This document shows positions 17,181 to 25,632 of a stretch of DNA of 64,000 nucleotides, in pieces. Below the pieces are notes generated by a model, which was not told the origin of the DNA, did no database searches, and saw only the letters and a list, made by a program, of their open reading frames with translations. Made by a program: the position numbers and the translations under genes. Origin of the DNA: Azospirillum endophyticum (GTDB lineage: Bacteria; Pseudomonadota; Alphaproteobacteria; Azospirillales; Azospirillaceae); NCBI RefSeq assembly GCF_016595245.1, contig NZ_JAENHM010000070.1, forward strand, positions 1-64,000, given 5' to 3'. The stretch's first letter is position 1. Every line of letters begins with the position of its first letter.

Positions 17181-18590
17181 TCAGACGGTGACGTCGACCA
17201 GCCCGTCGATCGGGCGCAGCGGTCGGTCCGCGACGGGTTCGGGAACGGCCTCGGCCGGTACGCGCCAGCCGCCGGAGTTGCCGCCCCGGTCGGGAGCGGC
17301 GAAGCCGCGCGACTGGCCGTCGCCCTGCAACGAGAACTGAAGGCTGGAGCTGTCGAGCGACAGGCCGGCATCGCCGAGCGCGCGTTCGAGCTGCGTCAGG
17401 TCGCGCCGCAACAGGGCCAGCGTGTCGGCCTGTTCGGCCTGGACGGTCAGCGAGACCTTGCCGTCGCTGACCTCGGCGACGACGCGGATGCGGCCAAGCT
17501 CCGCCGGGGCGAGGTCGATGTGGAACTCGCCGCCGCCGGATTCGGCCACGCGGACCAGCGGGGCGGCCAGCTGCGCCATCGCCGGACTGTGCGCGGTGGC
17601 TGCCCGGCCGGACGCCGCAGCGGCGGCATAATGCGTCGCCGCCTGGGCCGGCAGGGTTGGCACCGCCTCGAACCCGGTGGCCGCTGCCTCGCCGCCCGTG
17701 GCCGGCGGAGCGACGAAGGGAAGGGCGGCATCCCGGCCGGCGGGGGCGGGAGCGGCGTCGGGCGACGACTGGCCATGGTGGGGCGTCGCGGACGCAGTGG
17801 CCGGCTGCTCGGCCTTGCCGGCAGCGGCACCCTGGCGGCCGGTGCCGCGTGTGCCGCGAATGGCGATGCGGGGATCGGTGCCTTCGTCGCGCCGGCTCTC
17901 ACGCCCGTCCGGGGAGGGCGGCGTTTCCACGGTCGCGCCCGGCGTCGCGGATGTCGCGGCCGGCAGGGCGGTTTGTACGGCCTGGAGCGTCACAGGAACC
18001 TCGGCCGCCTGCTCGGCGCCGCCCTGTGCCGCCGCATCGCCAGGTGCCGCCTGTGCCTGTTCCGCCTGCATCATCGGTCCATTGGGTACCGACGTCTCCG
18101 TCTCCGTCTTCGTCTTCGTCTCCGTCTTCGACTGCGGAGCGGTGGCCGGTGCGGTTGCGGCAGCCTGCCCGGCGGGCATCTTGCCACCGGGCTGCCCGGC
18201 TTCGGGAGCGGCAGCCCCCTCCGTCGTGGCGGACCCGACCGATGCGGATACCATCGCGGGGGAAACGGTGCGCGTCGCTGCCGGCGGCGGCGTTGTGCCC
18301 GCCATCCACGGCATCAGCGGGGCGTCGGTCCCACCGGCCTGCGCCACCGCTTGCACCACGGCCTGGACGATCGCGCCCTGCGCGGCGACGGGATCGTCCG
18401 GCTTCGGGTCCCAGCGTTTGCGCAAGCGGTCGGGGCGGGCAGCCTCGTCGGGTTCCTCCTCCGCGGCATCCTCCACCAGACTGGCGAAGTCCTCGTCGTG
18501 CGCATCGTCGCCGGACGAACCGCCGCGCTGGGTCTGGGGTGGGCGCGACGGGGCCGCGACGGCATCGGGCATGCTGGTCATGGCACTCAA
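17181..18590 (-). CDS. fliK: Flagellar hook-length control protein FliK
   Basis: Exported molecular ruler that switches export from hook to filament substrates. The long alanine-, proline- and threonine-rich N-terminal region includes a short KTETKTKTETETS repeat. The C-terminal FliK domain (about residues 350-430) has GGEFHIDLAPAELGRIRVVAEVSDGKVSLTVQAEQ and LALLRRDLTQLERALGDAGL. The length is 469 aa. It starts inside the stop codon of the upstream motE-like gene, and flgD follows. Confidence 0.9.
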   Translation of the reverse strand: MSAMTSMPDAVAAPSRPPQTQRGGSSGDDAHDEDFASLVEDAAEEEPDEAARPDRLRKRWDPKPDDPVAAQGAIVQAVVQAVAQAGGTDAPLMPWMAGTTPPPAATRTVSPAMVSASVGSATTEGAAAPEAGQPGGKMPAGQAAATAPATAPQSKTETKTKTETETSVPNGPMMQAEQAQAAPGDAAAQGGAEQAAEVPVTLQAVQTALPAATSATPGATVETPPSPDGRESRRDEGTDPRIAIRGTRGTGRQGAAAGKAEQPATASATPHHGQSSPDAAPAPAGRDAALPFVAPPATGGEAAATGFEAVPTLPAQAATHYAAAAASGRAATAHSPAMAQLAAPLVRVAESGGGEFHIDLAPAELGRIRVVAEVSDGKVSLTVQAEQADTLALLRRDLTQLERALGDAGLSLDSSSLQFSLQGDGQSRGFAAPDRGGNSGGWRVPAEAVPEPVADRPLRPIDGLVDVTV

Positions 18591-19324
18591 TTGGTCAGGG
18601 TGGGGCGCGGCATGGCGGGGACTGCGGCCCCGACGACCGCCGGAGCGGCCTTGCGGTCGCCGGGCAGGGCGCGGCGTTGCAGGATCAGCCGCGTCACCTC
18701 GCGCGCCTTGGCGTCGGCCATCTCGGCGAGGATCGGCGCCGCGCGCCGCTCGGCGATGCGGTCGAGCACGTCGACGACGATGTCGGTTTCCATGTCGGTC
18801 AGGATGCGGGCGGCGTCGCGCGGCTTCATCGCCTCGTAGATCGCCACCATCCGCTTCAAATCCTCCTGCGCCAGGGTGGAGCGCTGGCTCATCAGCGCCT
18901 CGACCTCGCGTTTCACCCCGTTCAGCCGCTGGATCTGGGTGCCGACCCGCGCCTCGGTCGCGGTGAGCACCGCTTCGGCCTCGCGCAGGCGGTTCTGCCG
19001 GCCGGAGCTGTCGGCCTTCTGTTCGTCGATGGCGGCGCGCAGCAACGGATCGGTGCAGTTGGGCGGAGCCAGCGCCACCGGCGGTGGAACCTCGGCAACG
19101 GGGGTGGACACCGGCAGCGGAACCGCTGCCGGTGCGGGTGCCGTCTCTGCCGTGGCTTTGCCGTCGTTCGCCTTCAGATCGGTTGCCCAGGGCCGCTCAT
19201 GGGCGCCGAACTCGCGGTCGAACTGCTGGGCGATGACCGGGAAGCCGTCGACCAGGGCGCCGAGCTTCAGCGGCAGCACCATCAGCACGGCGACCAAAGT
19301 GATGGGCAGGATGCGCGGGATCAT
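18587..19324 (-). CDS. MotE-like periplasmic flagellar protein
   Basis: A 245-aa protein with an N-terminal membrane or signal segment (RILPITLVAVLMVLPLKLGAL) and a proline-rich linker. A coiled-coil stretch (NRLREAEAVLTATEARVGTQIQ) is followed by an MgtE-N-like helical domain (LAQEDLKRMVAIYEAMKPRDAARILTDM and VVDVLDRIAERRAAPILAEM). This architecture is that of MotE, which in Sinorhizobium acts as a chaperone for the periplasmic motor protein MotC. It overlaps its neighbours at both ends by four bases (ATGA), so its translation is tied to the fliM operon. Confidence 0.78.
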   Translation of the reverse strand: MIPRILPITLVAVLMVLPLKLGALVDGFPVIAQQFDREFGAHERPWATDLKANDGKATAETAPAPAAVPLPVSTPVAEVPPPVALAPPNCTDPLLRAAIDEQKADSSGRQNRLREAEAVLTATEARVGTQIQRLNGVKREVEALMSQRSTLAQEDLKRMVAIYEAMKPRDAARILTDMETDIVVDVLDRIAERRAAPILAEMADAKAREVTRLILQRRALPGDRKAAPAVVGAAVPAMPRPTLTN

Positions 19325-19983
19325 GCCGACGCCTCCGGCCCGACGGTGCGCAGCCGCGCATAGAAGGCGCTGGCCGCAGCCTTCGCCGGGCTGGCGGAAA
19401 GCGGGGAGGCCGCCTCCACCGGCCGGCCGGCCGGCATCTGGCCGCTCACCGCGCGCAGAGCCGTTTCGAGCGCCTGGAACTCGCCTTTGTCCACCTCCGC
19501 CGCCTTCAGCGCCGAGAGCAGCGGCGAGGACGGCGCAGCCTCCACGGCTACCTCGGCCGGTTTCGCCACGCTCGCGGCGGCTTCGCTCTCGTCCGGTCGC
19601 GCCTGATTGCGGGCGGCGCGCGCCACGCTCCCCATCGCGCCCTCGTCCAGGCGGCGCAGCAGGGCGCGGGCATGCTGGACCGAGTCCTCCATGCGGGCGG
19701 TGGTGCGCTCGCAGGAGCCCAGGATCAGCGCCATGTCCTCCTTCATGCCCTTGGCGCGGTCCAGCTCGTCGGACAGGCGGCCGGCGATCTCCGTCGCCGA
19801 CGCCACCATGCGCTTCATCGAGGCGTCGGTGTCGTCGATCGACTTGGAGAAGGTCGACACCAGGGCGTTGATCTCGGACTGGCCGGTGCGCAGCAGCTTC
19901 AGCCGCTTGTTGACGATGACCAGATAGGCGGTCGCCGTGACCAGCATCACCGCCAGGGCCGCGTCAATGAGAAAGGAGACCAT
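19321..19983 (-). CDS. DUF6468-type membrane-anchored flagellar protein
   Basis: A 220-aa protein with one N-terminal membrane helix (FLIDAALAVMLVTATAYLVIVNKRLKLLR) followed by a helical region that looks coiled (STFSKSIDDTDASMKRMVASATEIAGRLSDELDRAKGMKEDM). I associate this pattern with the domain of unknown function found next to fliM in Rhodospirillales. Its start lies inside the end of fliM (20-base overlap) and its end overlaps the motE-like start. Context points to a motor or switch-related role; no biochemical function can be assigned. Confidence 0.65.
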   Translation of the reverse strand: MVSFLIDAALAVMLVTATAYLVIVNKRLKLLRTGQSEINALVSTFSKSIDDTDASMKRMVASATEIAGRLSDELDRAKGMKEDMALILGSCERTTARMEDSVQHARALLRRLDEGAMGSVARAARNQARPDESEAAASVAKPAEVAVEAAPSSPLLSALKAAEVDKGEFQALETALRAVSGQMPAGRPVEAASPLSASPAKAAASAFYARLRTVGPEASA

Positions 19984-21139
19984 CGATCAGCTCCTGCTTG
20001 GTGTCGAGATCGGTGTCGATCTTCACCGCGATGTTGTCGTTGCGCTGTCCCATGTGGCCGGCGAACAGCGGAATGGTCTTGCTGAAGACCAGGACGGTGG
20101 AGTCGGGACTGATGCGCAGCTTCAGCGACTGGCCCTTCTGCCAGGCCAGCACCTCGCCCAGCGGCACCTTGGTCTCCGCCAGAACGGCGACCAGCTCCAG
20201 CTTGGAGCGCATCAGCTCGTTCTTCAGGTGGCTTTCCCACACCGTGTCATGGCCGAACTTCTCGCCCATGAACATCTGCACCAGCTTGCCGCGGACCGGC
20301 TCCAGCGTGGCGTAGGGGATGACGATGTCGATGTGGCCGGTGCGGCGCTCCACCTCCACGGCGATGCGCACGCGGATGATGGCGTTGGTGGCGCGCGTGA
20401 TGGTGGCGAACTGCGGGTTCACCTCCAGCCGGTCGAAGACGAAATCGACCTGGGCCAGCGGGTCGAAGGACTGCCCCAGATCCTGGAGCACCACCTTCAT
20501 CATCCGCTCGGTCATCTTGCGTTCGATGGAGGTGTAGGCCCGCCCGTCGATCCGCCCCGGCCGCGACCGCCGTCCGCCCAGCAGCACGTCCATCATGCAG
20601 TAGATCAGCGCGCTGTCGATCGTCACCAGCATCTGGTTGTCCCACGGCTCGGCGCGGGCGACGCCGATCAGGGCCGGCAGCTCGATGGCATCCTGGAAAT
20701 CGGTGTAGCGCAGCCACTCGATCTTCGACAGCGAGGCTTCGACGTTGGTCGAGGCGAACTGGCGCAGCGAGGTGTTCAGCATCCGCACCATGCGGTCGAA
20801 CACCACGTCCAGCATCGGCAGCCGGTCCTTGTTGACCGTGGTCGAGCTGACCAGCCGCTGGATGGCGCTCAATTCCGGCCCGCCGCCTTCCGGCGCACCG
20901 AAATTCAGCAGCCGGTCGATCTCCTCCTGGCTCAGCGTCTTCGTCTCGCCGGTCAGGCCGGCCAGCGCCTGCCGCATCGCCTCGGCCTCCGCCGCCGGGG
21001 CGGCCGGAGGAGGGGGAAGCGCGGCGGTCTGCTGGGCCGCGGCCAGTTCCCACGCGGCGTCGGACCAGTCCGCATCCTCCTCTCCGGCGGGAGCGGCAAC
21101 GAGCGTGGATGGGGCGGGCGGGGCGGGGGTGTCGGTCAT
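19964..21139 (-). CDS. fliM: Flagellar motor switch protein FliM
   Basis: Middle component of the C ring that binds phosphorylated CheY and FliG. The CheY-binding motif LSQEEIDRLLNFG, normally at the very N-terminus, is here at residues 69-81, after an extra acidic and proline/alanine-rich segment. The core (about residues 110-300) contains KIEWLRYTDFQDAIELPALIGV, and the C-terminal SpoA domain includes LAWQKGQSLKLRISPDSTVLV. The length, 391 aa, exceeds the usual 330 or so. An internal ATG at codon 55 is an alternative start that would remove most of the extension. Confidence 0.93.
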   Translation of the reverse strand: MTDTPAPPAPSTLVAAPAGEEDADWSDAAWELAAAQQTAALPPPPAAPAAEAEAMRQALAGLTGETKTLSQEEIDRLLNFGAPEGGGPELSAIQRLVSSTTVNKDRLPMLDVVFDRMVRMLNTSLRQFASTNVEASLSKIEWLRYTDFQDAIELPALIGVARAEPWDNQMLVTIDSALIYCMMDVLLGGRRSRPGRIDGRAYTSIERKMTERMMKVVLQDLGQSFDPLAQVDFVFDRLEVNPQFATITRATNAIIRVRIAVEVERRTGHIDIVIPYATLEPVRGKLVQMFMGEKFGHDTVWESHLKNELMRSKLELVAVLAETKVPLGEVLAWQKGQSLKLRISPDSTVLVFSKTIPLFAGHMGQRNDNIAVKIDTDLDTKQELIDGLLSH

Positions 21140-21158
21140 CCGGTGCCTCTGGAGATCG

Positions 21159-21710
21159 CTATTGCGTGAGCAGGCTGCGCAGCAGGACGTCGGTGACGAC
21201 GTCGCGCCGGCCGGCGGGGTCGGACAGGATCAGGTTGAAGCGGCGCTTGATCTCGCTGCGCAGGCGGTGCAGCCCGGCCGACCCGTCGAGGTCGTCCTGG
21301 TCCAGGTTGCGCAGGAATTCCTGCAGGCTGTCGGTCAGCTGCGGCATCGCCTGCTCCAGCCTCTGGCGGTCCCGGCCGGCGACGGTCAGGGACAGTCCGA
21401 TCTTCAGGAAACGGGACGGCGTGTCGCGGCGCAGGTTGACCACCAGTTCCGGCAGGTCGACCACGGCGTCGGCCGGCGTGATCTCCGCCGACCGGGTCCA
21501 CAGCTGCTCCACCGCCTGGGTGCCCGCCGCCAGCCAATAGCCACCGAGCCCGGCCGCCGCCACCGCGCCCAGCGCCGCGATGCCGGCCAAGAGCCGGGCC
21601 ACCGGCAGGGCGATCACCAGGATCCGCCCCGATCCGCGCAGCCGGTTCAGGACGTCGTCCCGTGCCGCTGTCCCCGCCGCCGTTCTCGCCATGCCGAACC
21701 GTGTAATCAT
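21159..21710 (-). CDS. fliL: Flagellar basal body-associated protein FliL
   Basis: Membrane protein that interacts with stators and supports torque. One membrane helix lies at about residues 28-54 (LVIALPVARLLAGIAALGAV region). The conserved FliL domain follows: VVDLPELVVNLRRDTPSRFLKIGLSLTV, then QLTDSLQEFLRNLDQDDLDGSAGLHRLRSEIKRRFNLIL. The length is 183 aa. It heads the operon with fliM directly downstream, a common fliL-fliM arrangement. Confidence 0.92.
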   Translation of the reverse strand: MITRFGMARTAAGTAARDDVLNRLRGSGRILVIALPVARLLAGIAALGAVAAAGLGGYWLAAGTQAVEQLWTRSAEITPADAVVDLPELVVNLRRDTPSRFLKIGLSLTVAGRDRQRLEQAMPQLTDSLQEFLRNLDQDDLDGSAGLHRLRSEIKRRFNLILSDPAGRRDVVTDVLLRSLLTQ

Positions 21711-21749
21711 CGCTCCATCCCGCCAGCCATTGCCGAAAATTTTAGTAAA

Positions 21750-21782
21750 TCGAGAAATCGGTAAAGTTTTAGAGGCTTTATC
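21750..21782 (-). promoter_or_regulatory. Possible flagellar promoter of the fliL-fliM operon
   Basis: On the minus strand the sequence reads GATAAAGCCTCTAAAACTTT, then TTTCTCG 8-9 bases further on. It resembles the paired TTTAAA element of the other flagellar operons but has lost the exact hexamers, so it is the weakest member of the set. It lies in the divergent region shared with fliF. Confidence 0.25.
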
Positions 21783-21827
21783 CGGGGCGCCAATTCCATT
21801 CCTTGGTCCCCGTTCTCTACCCTCCCG

Positions 21828-21863
21828 TTTTTTACTCCGCTTAAAAGTCGCGCCGTTAGCGTG
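21828..21863 (+). promoter_or_regulatory. Candidate flagellar promoter of the fliF operon
   Basis: TTTTTTACTCCGCTTAAAAG is followed 13 bases after TTAAAA by CGT (TTAGCGTGA). It lies about 55-90 bases before the fliF start and shares the layout seen upstream of flgB, flhA, motA and flgE. Confidence 0.5.
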
Positions 21864-21915
21864 ACGGGGTGCGCAGGGCGAAGACTAGGCCCGCCGATTT
21901 TCAGAAACTTTAAAG

Positions 21916-23661
21916 GTGCGGGGAACCGTGGACAGTCTGATCGACACGTTGCGGTCGTTGGGGCGCGGTCGGCTGCTCGTGCTGGCGGGGACCGGGCTCG
22001 GCATCGTCCTGGCCGTCGCCGGCATGGCGGTCCTGCTGTCCCAGCCGCACATGACCGCCCTCTACAGCGGCCTGGAACCGGCGGAGGCCGGGCGCATCGC
22101 CAAGGCGGTGCAGGAGATGGGCGTGCCGGTGAATGCCGGCTTCGACGGCACGACGATCAGCGTGCCGCAGGCCGACGTCTCCCGCGTCCGCATGGCGCTG
22201 GCGGAAAAGGGACTGCCCGCCCATGGCGGCGTCGGCTACGAGCTGTTCGACACCGACAAGCCGCTCGGCATCACCAGCTTCATGCAGCGCATCAACCGCC
22301 TGCGCGCCATGGAAGGGGAACTGGGCCGCACCATCGAGACGCTGTCCGGCGTCGAGGCCGCCCGCGTCCACATCGTCCTGCCCGAGCGCGAGGAGTTCTC
22401 GCGCAGTGCGCCGAAGCCCACCGCCTCGGTGGTGGTGCGCATGCGCGGCCGCGGCTCGATGGACCGCAAGCAGGCGCTGTCGATCCGCCACCTCGTCTCC
22501 GCCGCCGTGCCGAACCTGAAGCCCAGCGCCGTGACGGTGATGGATTCCTCCGGCGAGCTGCTGCTGACCGAGGATGACGGGCCGGGGCTGGCCTCTGCCC
22601 GCACCGATGGCCTGCGCGTCGCAGCGGAAACCCGTGTCGCCCGCGCGGTGGAGCAGATGCTGACCGCTCGGCTCGGCGCCGGCAACGTCCGCGTCCAGGT
22701 CGCCGCCGAGGTGGAGACCAAGCGCGAGGTGGTGCGCAGCCAGACCTTCGACCCCAACAGCCAGGTCGTCCGCTCCACCCAGACCGTGCAGGAGCAGGAC
22801 CGCAGCCAGGACAGCAACGGCGAGCCGCCAGTCACCGCCGAACAGAACCTGCCGCAGCGCGACGTGCGCGCCCAGTCGCAGGGGCCGCAATCCTCCAACG
22901 ACAGCAAGCGGCAGGAGGAGACGGTCAATTACGAGATTTCCAACGTCAGCCGCGAAACGGTGATCGAGCCGGGCGACGTCCGCCGCCTCAGCGTCGCCGT
23001 GCTGGTCAACGGCACCTGGAAGACCGCCGCCGACGGCACCCGCCAGTACGAGCCGCGCGCGGCGGAGGAGCTTCAGCGCCTGGGCGAGCTGGTCCGCTCC
23101 GCCATGGGCTTCAGCGAGGCGCGCGGCGACCGGGTGACGGTGGACAATCTGGAATTCGTCGACCTGGCGCCCGACCTCGCGCCGCGCCCGCTGGGCGACG
23201 AGATCGCCGAGACGCTGACCCGCAACGTCATGACGCTGATCCAGTGGGTGATCCTGCTGGTGCTGTCGGCCCTGGTCATCCTCGTCGGCCTGCGTCCGCT
23301 GATCCGCCGCGTCTTCCCGGCGCCGGAACCGGTGGTGGCGGAAGCTCCCGCCCCGGCGCTGGCCGCCCCGGCCGGCGGCGCCATGCCGCAGCTGACCGGT
23401 CCCGCGACCGCCGCCGCTGCCGGTGCGGCGCTGGCCGATGGCGGGGAGGGGGACGCCGCCGGCCTTGCAGGTGGATTGGCCGCCGCGCCGATGGCGCCGC
23501 AGCTCGGCATCGAGGAGACGATGGACCAGCTGATCGAGCTGCGCACGGTGGAGGGCCGCGTCCGCGCCTCCTCCATCCGCCGGCTGGGCGAGCTGGTCGA
23601 CCAGTATCCGGACGAGGCCATCGATATCCTGCGCTCCTGGCTCTATGAGGAGGTGGCGTGA
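21916..23661 (+). CDS. fliF: Flagellar MS-ring protein FliF
   Basis: Base of the flagellum, forming the MS ring in the inner membrane. Two membrane helices flank the periplasmic region: GTGLGIVLAVAGMAVLL near residue 30 and VILLVLSALVILVGLRP near residue 450. The ring-building motifs ALYSGLEPAEAGRIAKAVQEMGVP and ARVHIVLPEREEFSR are clear. The C-terminal FliG-binding tail (RRLGELVDQYPDEAIDILRSWLYEE) is intact. A GTG begins the frame; a second GTG four codons in (VDSLIDTLR) is an equally possible start. The next gene, fliH, overlaps the stop codon. Confidence 0.96.
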   Translation: MRGTVDSLIDTLRSLGRGRLLVLAGTGLGIVLAVAGMAVLLSQPHMTALYSGLEPAEAGRIAKAVQEMGVPVNAGFDGTTISVPQADVSRVRMALAEKGLPAHGGVGYELFDTDKPLGITSFMQRINRLRAMEGELGRTIETLSGVEAARVHIVLPEREEFSRSAPKPTASVVVRMRGRGSMDRKQALSIRHLVSAAVPNLKPSAVTVMDSSGELLLTEDDGPGLASARTDGLRVAAETRVARAVEQMLTARLGAGNVRVQVAAEVETKREVVRSQTFDPNSQVVRSTQTVQEQDRSQDSNGEPPVTAEQNLPQRDVRAQSQGPQSSNDSKRQEETVNYEISNVSRETVIEPGDVRRLSVAVLVNGTWKTAADGTRQYEPRAAEELQRLGELVRSAMGFSEARGDRVTVDNLEFVDLAPDLAPRPLGDEIAETLTRNVMTLIQWVILLVLSALVILVGLRPLIRRVFPAPEPVVAEAPAPALAAPAGGAMPQLTGPATAAAAGAALADGGEGDAAGLAGGLAAAPMAPQLGIEETMDQLIELRTVEGRVRASSIRRLGELVDQYPDEAIDILRSWLYEEVA

Positions 23662-24338
23662 TGGCCGCCTATCCGCGCTACCGCTTCGACCAGGGGTTCG
23701 GCGCGCCCGCCGCGGTGGCGGAGCCGGAAGCGGGCGAGGCCGTCGACCCGCTCGATTTGCCAAGCCTGTCCGAGCGCGCGCATCGGGCGGCGCTGGCAGA
23801 GGCACGGGAGGCCGCGCTGGCCGAAGGCCTCGCCCAGGGCCGGCGCGAGGGTGAAGCGTCCGCCGCCCGCCGGATCGAGGCGGAGCTGTCCGCCACCCTC
23901 GACCGTCTGGCGCAGCGGATGGCGGTGCTCGACGCCGGCCATGCCGCCCTGATGGAGCGGCTGGAGGCCGAGGGCGCCTTCGTGCTGCTGGCGCTGGTGC
24001 GCCGGATGGCGCCGCGCCTGCTCGACCAGGTCGGCCGCGCCGAGGTGGAGCGCTTGGCCGCCGACGCCCTGCGCGCCGCCGGGCAGGCCCCCGCCCTGAC
24101 CCTGCGCCTGCACCCCTCGCTCTGCCGCCCGCTGGAAGAGCGGCTGGCCGGGCAGGGCGTCTTCCACGGCCGCCTCGACATCCAGGGCGATCCGGCGCTG
24201 GCCGTCGGCGCCCTGGAGGCGAGCTGGGGCGCCGGCTCCGTCCGCCGCGATCCCGCCGCCTTCGAGGCCGCCGTCGCCGACCTCACCGACCGTGCCGTCG
24301 CCGTCCTGGCGCCGGCGCTGTCGCCCGACATGACTTAA
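23661..24338 (+). CDS. fliH: Flagellar assembly protein FliH
   Basis: Regulator and stator of the export ATPase FliI. The 225-aa protein has the long charged helix typical of FliH (ARIEAELSATLDRLAQRMAVLDAGHAAL region), repeated AxxxG-like spacing in EAREAALAEGLAQGRREGE, and a C-terminal V-ATPase subunit E-like domain (LRLHPSLCRPLEERLAGQG). The ATG overlaps the fliF stop codon. FliH is poorly conserved, but its place between fliF and fliN supports the call. Confidence 0.85.
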   Translation: MAAYPRYRFDQGFGAPAAVAEPEAGEAVDPLDLPSLSERAHRAALAEAREAALAEGLAQGRREGEASAARRIEAELSATLDRLAQRMAVLDAGHAALMERLEAEGAFVLLALVRRMAPRLLDQVGRAEVERLAADALRAAGQAPALTLRLHPSLCRPLEERLAGQGVFHGRLDIQGDPALAVGALEASWGAGSVRRDPAAFEAAVADLTDRAVAVLAPALSPDMT

Positions 24339-24360
24339 ACGATCCGAAGCGAGAACCCTC

Positions 24361-24687
24361 ATGCCTCCCTTGAACCTCGACATGCTCGACGACGATCCCA
24401 AGCAAGCCGAAAAGTCGGTCGACAAGGCTTACGACGGCCCGATGAACGCCATCTACAACGTGCCGGTGGACGTCCAGGTCGTGCTCGGCCGGACCAGCAT
24501 GCTGGTGGCGCAGCTGCTGAAGCTCGGCCGCGGCGCCGTGCTGGAGCTGGAGCGCAAGGTGGACGAACCGGTCGAGGTGCTGGTCAACCACCGTCTGGTC
24601 GCGCGTGGCGAGGTGGTGATCGTCGAGGACCAGCGCCTGGGCGTGACGCTGACCGAGATCGTGCGCACGGAATTGGAGATCGATTGA
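24361..24687 (+). CDS. fliN: Flagellar motor switch protein FliN
   Basis: C-ring base protein. The SpoA domain is plain: NVPVDVQVVLGRTSMLVAQLLKLGRGAVLELERKVDEPVEVLVNHRLVARGEVVIVEDQRLGVTLTEIV. At 108 aa the length is typical of a FliN with a short N-terminal tail. It follows fliH in the fliF operon; a long palindrome separates it from fliP. Confidence 0.95.
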   Translation: MPPLNLDMLDDDPKQAEKSVDKAYDGPMNAIYNVPVDVQVVLGRTSMLVAQLLKLGRGAVLELERKVDEPVEVLVNHRLVARGEVVIVEDQRLGVTLTEIVRTELEID

Positions 24688-24693
24688 GGGACG

Positions 24694-24815
24694 TTACCCC
24701 CCCACCTAACCTCCCCCGCTGGGCGGGGGAGGGACTGCCGCTGAACGCCGACAAAGCTCCTGTCTCCCTCCCCTGCCCAGCGGGGGAGGGTCGGGGTGGG
24801 GGCATCCGAAGCCGA
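24694..24815. repeat. Long palindromic repeat, family A, between fliN and fliP
   Basis: A second copy of the 8112-8249 element. It has the CACCTAACCTCCCCCGCTGG and CCCAGCGGGGGAGGGTCGGG arms around a short unique centre. It could attenuate transcription between fliN and fliP or protect the mRNA end. The fliP reading frame runs back through it, but the peptide it would encode is typical of translated repeats. Confidence 0.75.
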
Positions 24816-24842
24816 CACCCCTGCACCCCCCGAAAGCCCCCC

Positions 24843-25628
24843 ATGCGCTTCCTGATCCTCCTGGCCCTCCTCCTCGCCGCTGGCCCGGCCGCCGCGGCGC
24901 CGCTCGACCTCAATCTCGGTACGCTGGGATCGCTGGCGGACGGGGCCAGCCTGTCGGGACGCATCGTCCAGGGCATCGTGCTGCTGACGGTGCTCAGCGT
25001 CGCGCCCGGCCTGCTGATCATGGTCACCTGCTTCACCCGCATCATCGTCGTGCTGTCGCTGCTGCGCTCGGCCCTCGGCCTCCAGCAGTCGCCGCCGAAC
25101 ATGGTGCTGGTCAGCCTCGCCATGTTCCTGACCTTCCACATCATGGGACCGGTGATCGACAGCGCGTGGCAGGACGGGCTGCGCCCGCTGCTGAACGAGC
25201 AGGTGACGCAGGAGCAGGGGCTGGAACGGATGATCGAGCCGTTCCGCGGCTTCATGGCCTCGCATGTCCGCGACCGCGATCTGGCCGCCTTCGCCGCCTT
25301 CACCGCCAAGCCGAAAGCGGCCGGCGAGGACGGGGCTGCGAAGCCCCTGGAAAAGGACGAGCGGCCGGTGACGGCGGAGAGTGTCGACCTGCGGCTGCTG
25401 ATGCCGGCCTTCCTGCTGTCGGAGCTGCGCCGCGCCTTCGAGATCGGCTTCCTGCTGTTCCTGCCCTTCCTGGTCATCGACATGGTGGTGGCGGCGATCC
25501 TGATGGCGATGGGCATGATGATGCTGCCGCCGGTGATGATCGCGCTGCCCTTCAAGATCATCTTCTTCGTGCTGACCGACGGCTGGTTCCTGATCGCCGG
25601 CAGCCTGATCCGCTCCTATGGGGTGTGA
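24843..25628 (+). CDS. fliP: Flagellar export gate protein FliP
   Basis: Core pore subunit of the flagellar type III export gate. The signal-like N-terminus MRFLILLALLLAAGPAAAAP fixes the start downstream of the palindromic repeat. The family signature LLIMVTCFTRIIVVLSLLRSALGLQQSPPNMVL and the C-terminal ILMAMGMMMLPPVMIALPFKIIFFVLTDGW are present. The length, 261 aa, is normal. The usual FliO gene before fliP is missing. Confidence 0.96.
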   Translation: MRFLILLALLLAAGPAAAAPLDLNLGTLGSLADGASLSGRIVQGIVLLTVLSVAPGLLIMVTCFTRIIVVLSLLRSALGLQQSPPNMVLVSLAMFLTFHIMGPVIDSAWQDGLRPLLNEQVTQEQGLERMIEPFRGFMASHVRDRDLAAFAAFTAKPKAAGEDGAAKPLEKDERPVTAESVDLRLLMPAFLLSELRRAFEIGFLLFLPFLVIDMVVAAILMAMGMMMLPPVMIALPFKIIFFVLTDGWFLIAGSLIRSYGV

Positions 25629-25632
25629 GGCG

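Noticed and set aside
18081-18130. Short tandem GTCTCCGTCTTC-like repeat as a mobile element or phase-variation tract
   Set aside because: It encodes the KTETKTKTETETS linker of FliK and is simply low-complexity coding sequence.
24684-24842. N-terminal extension of fliP through the palindromic repeat
   Set aside because: The extension would translate the repeat (PRWAGEG-type peptide), and the signal-like FliP start lies exactly after it.
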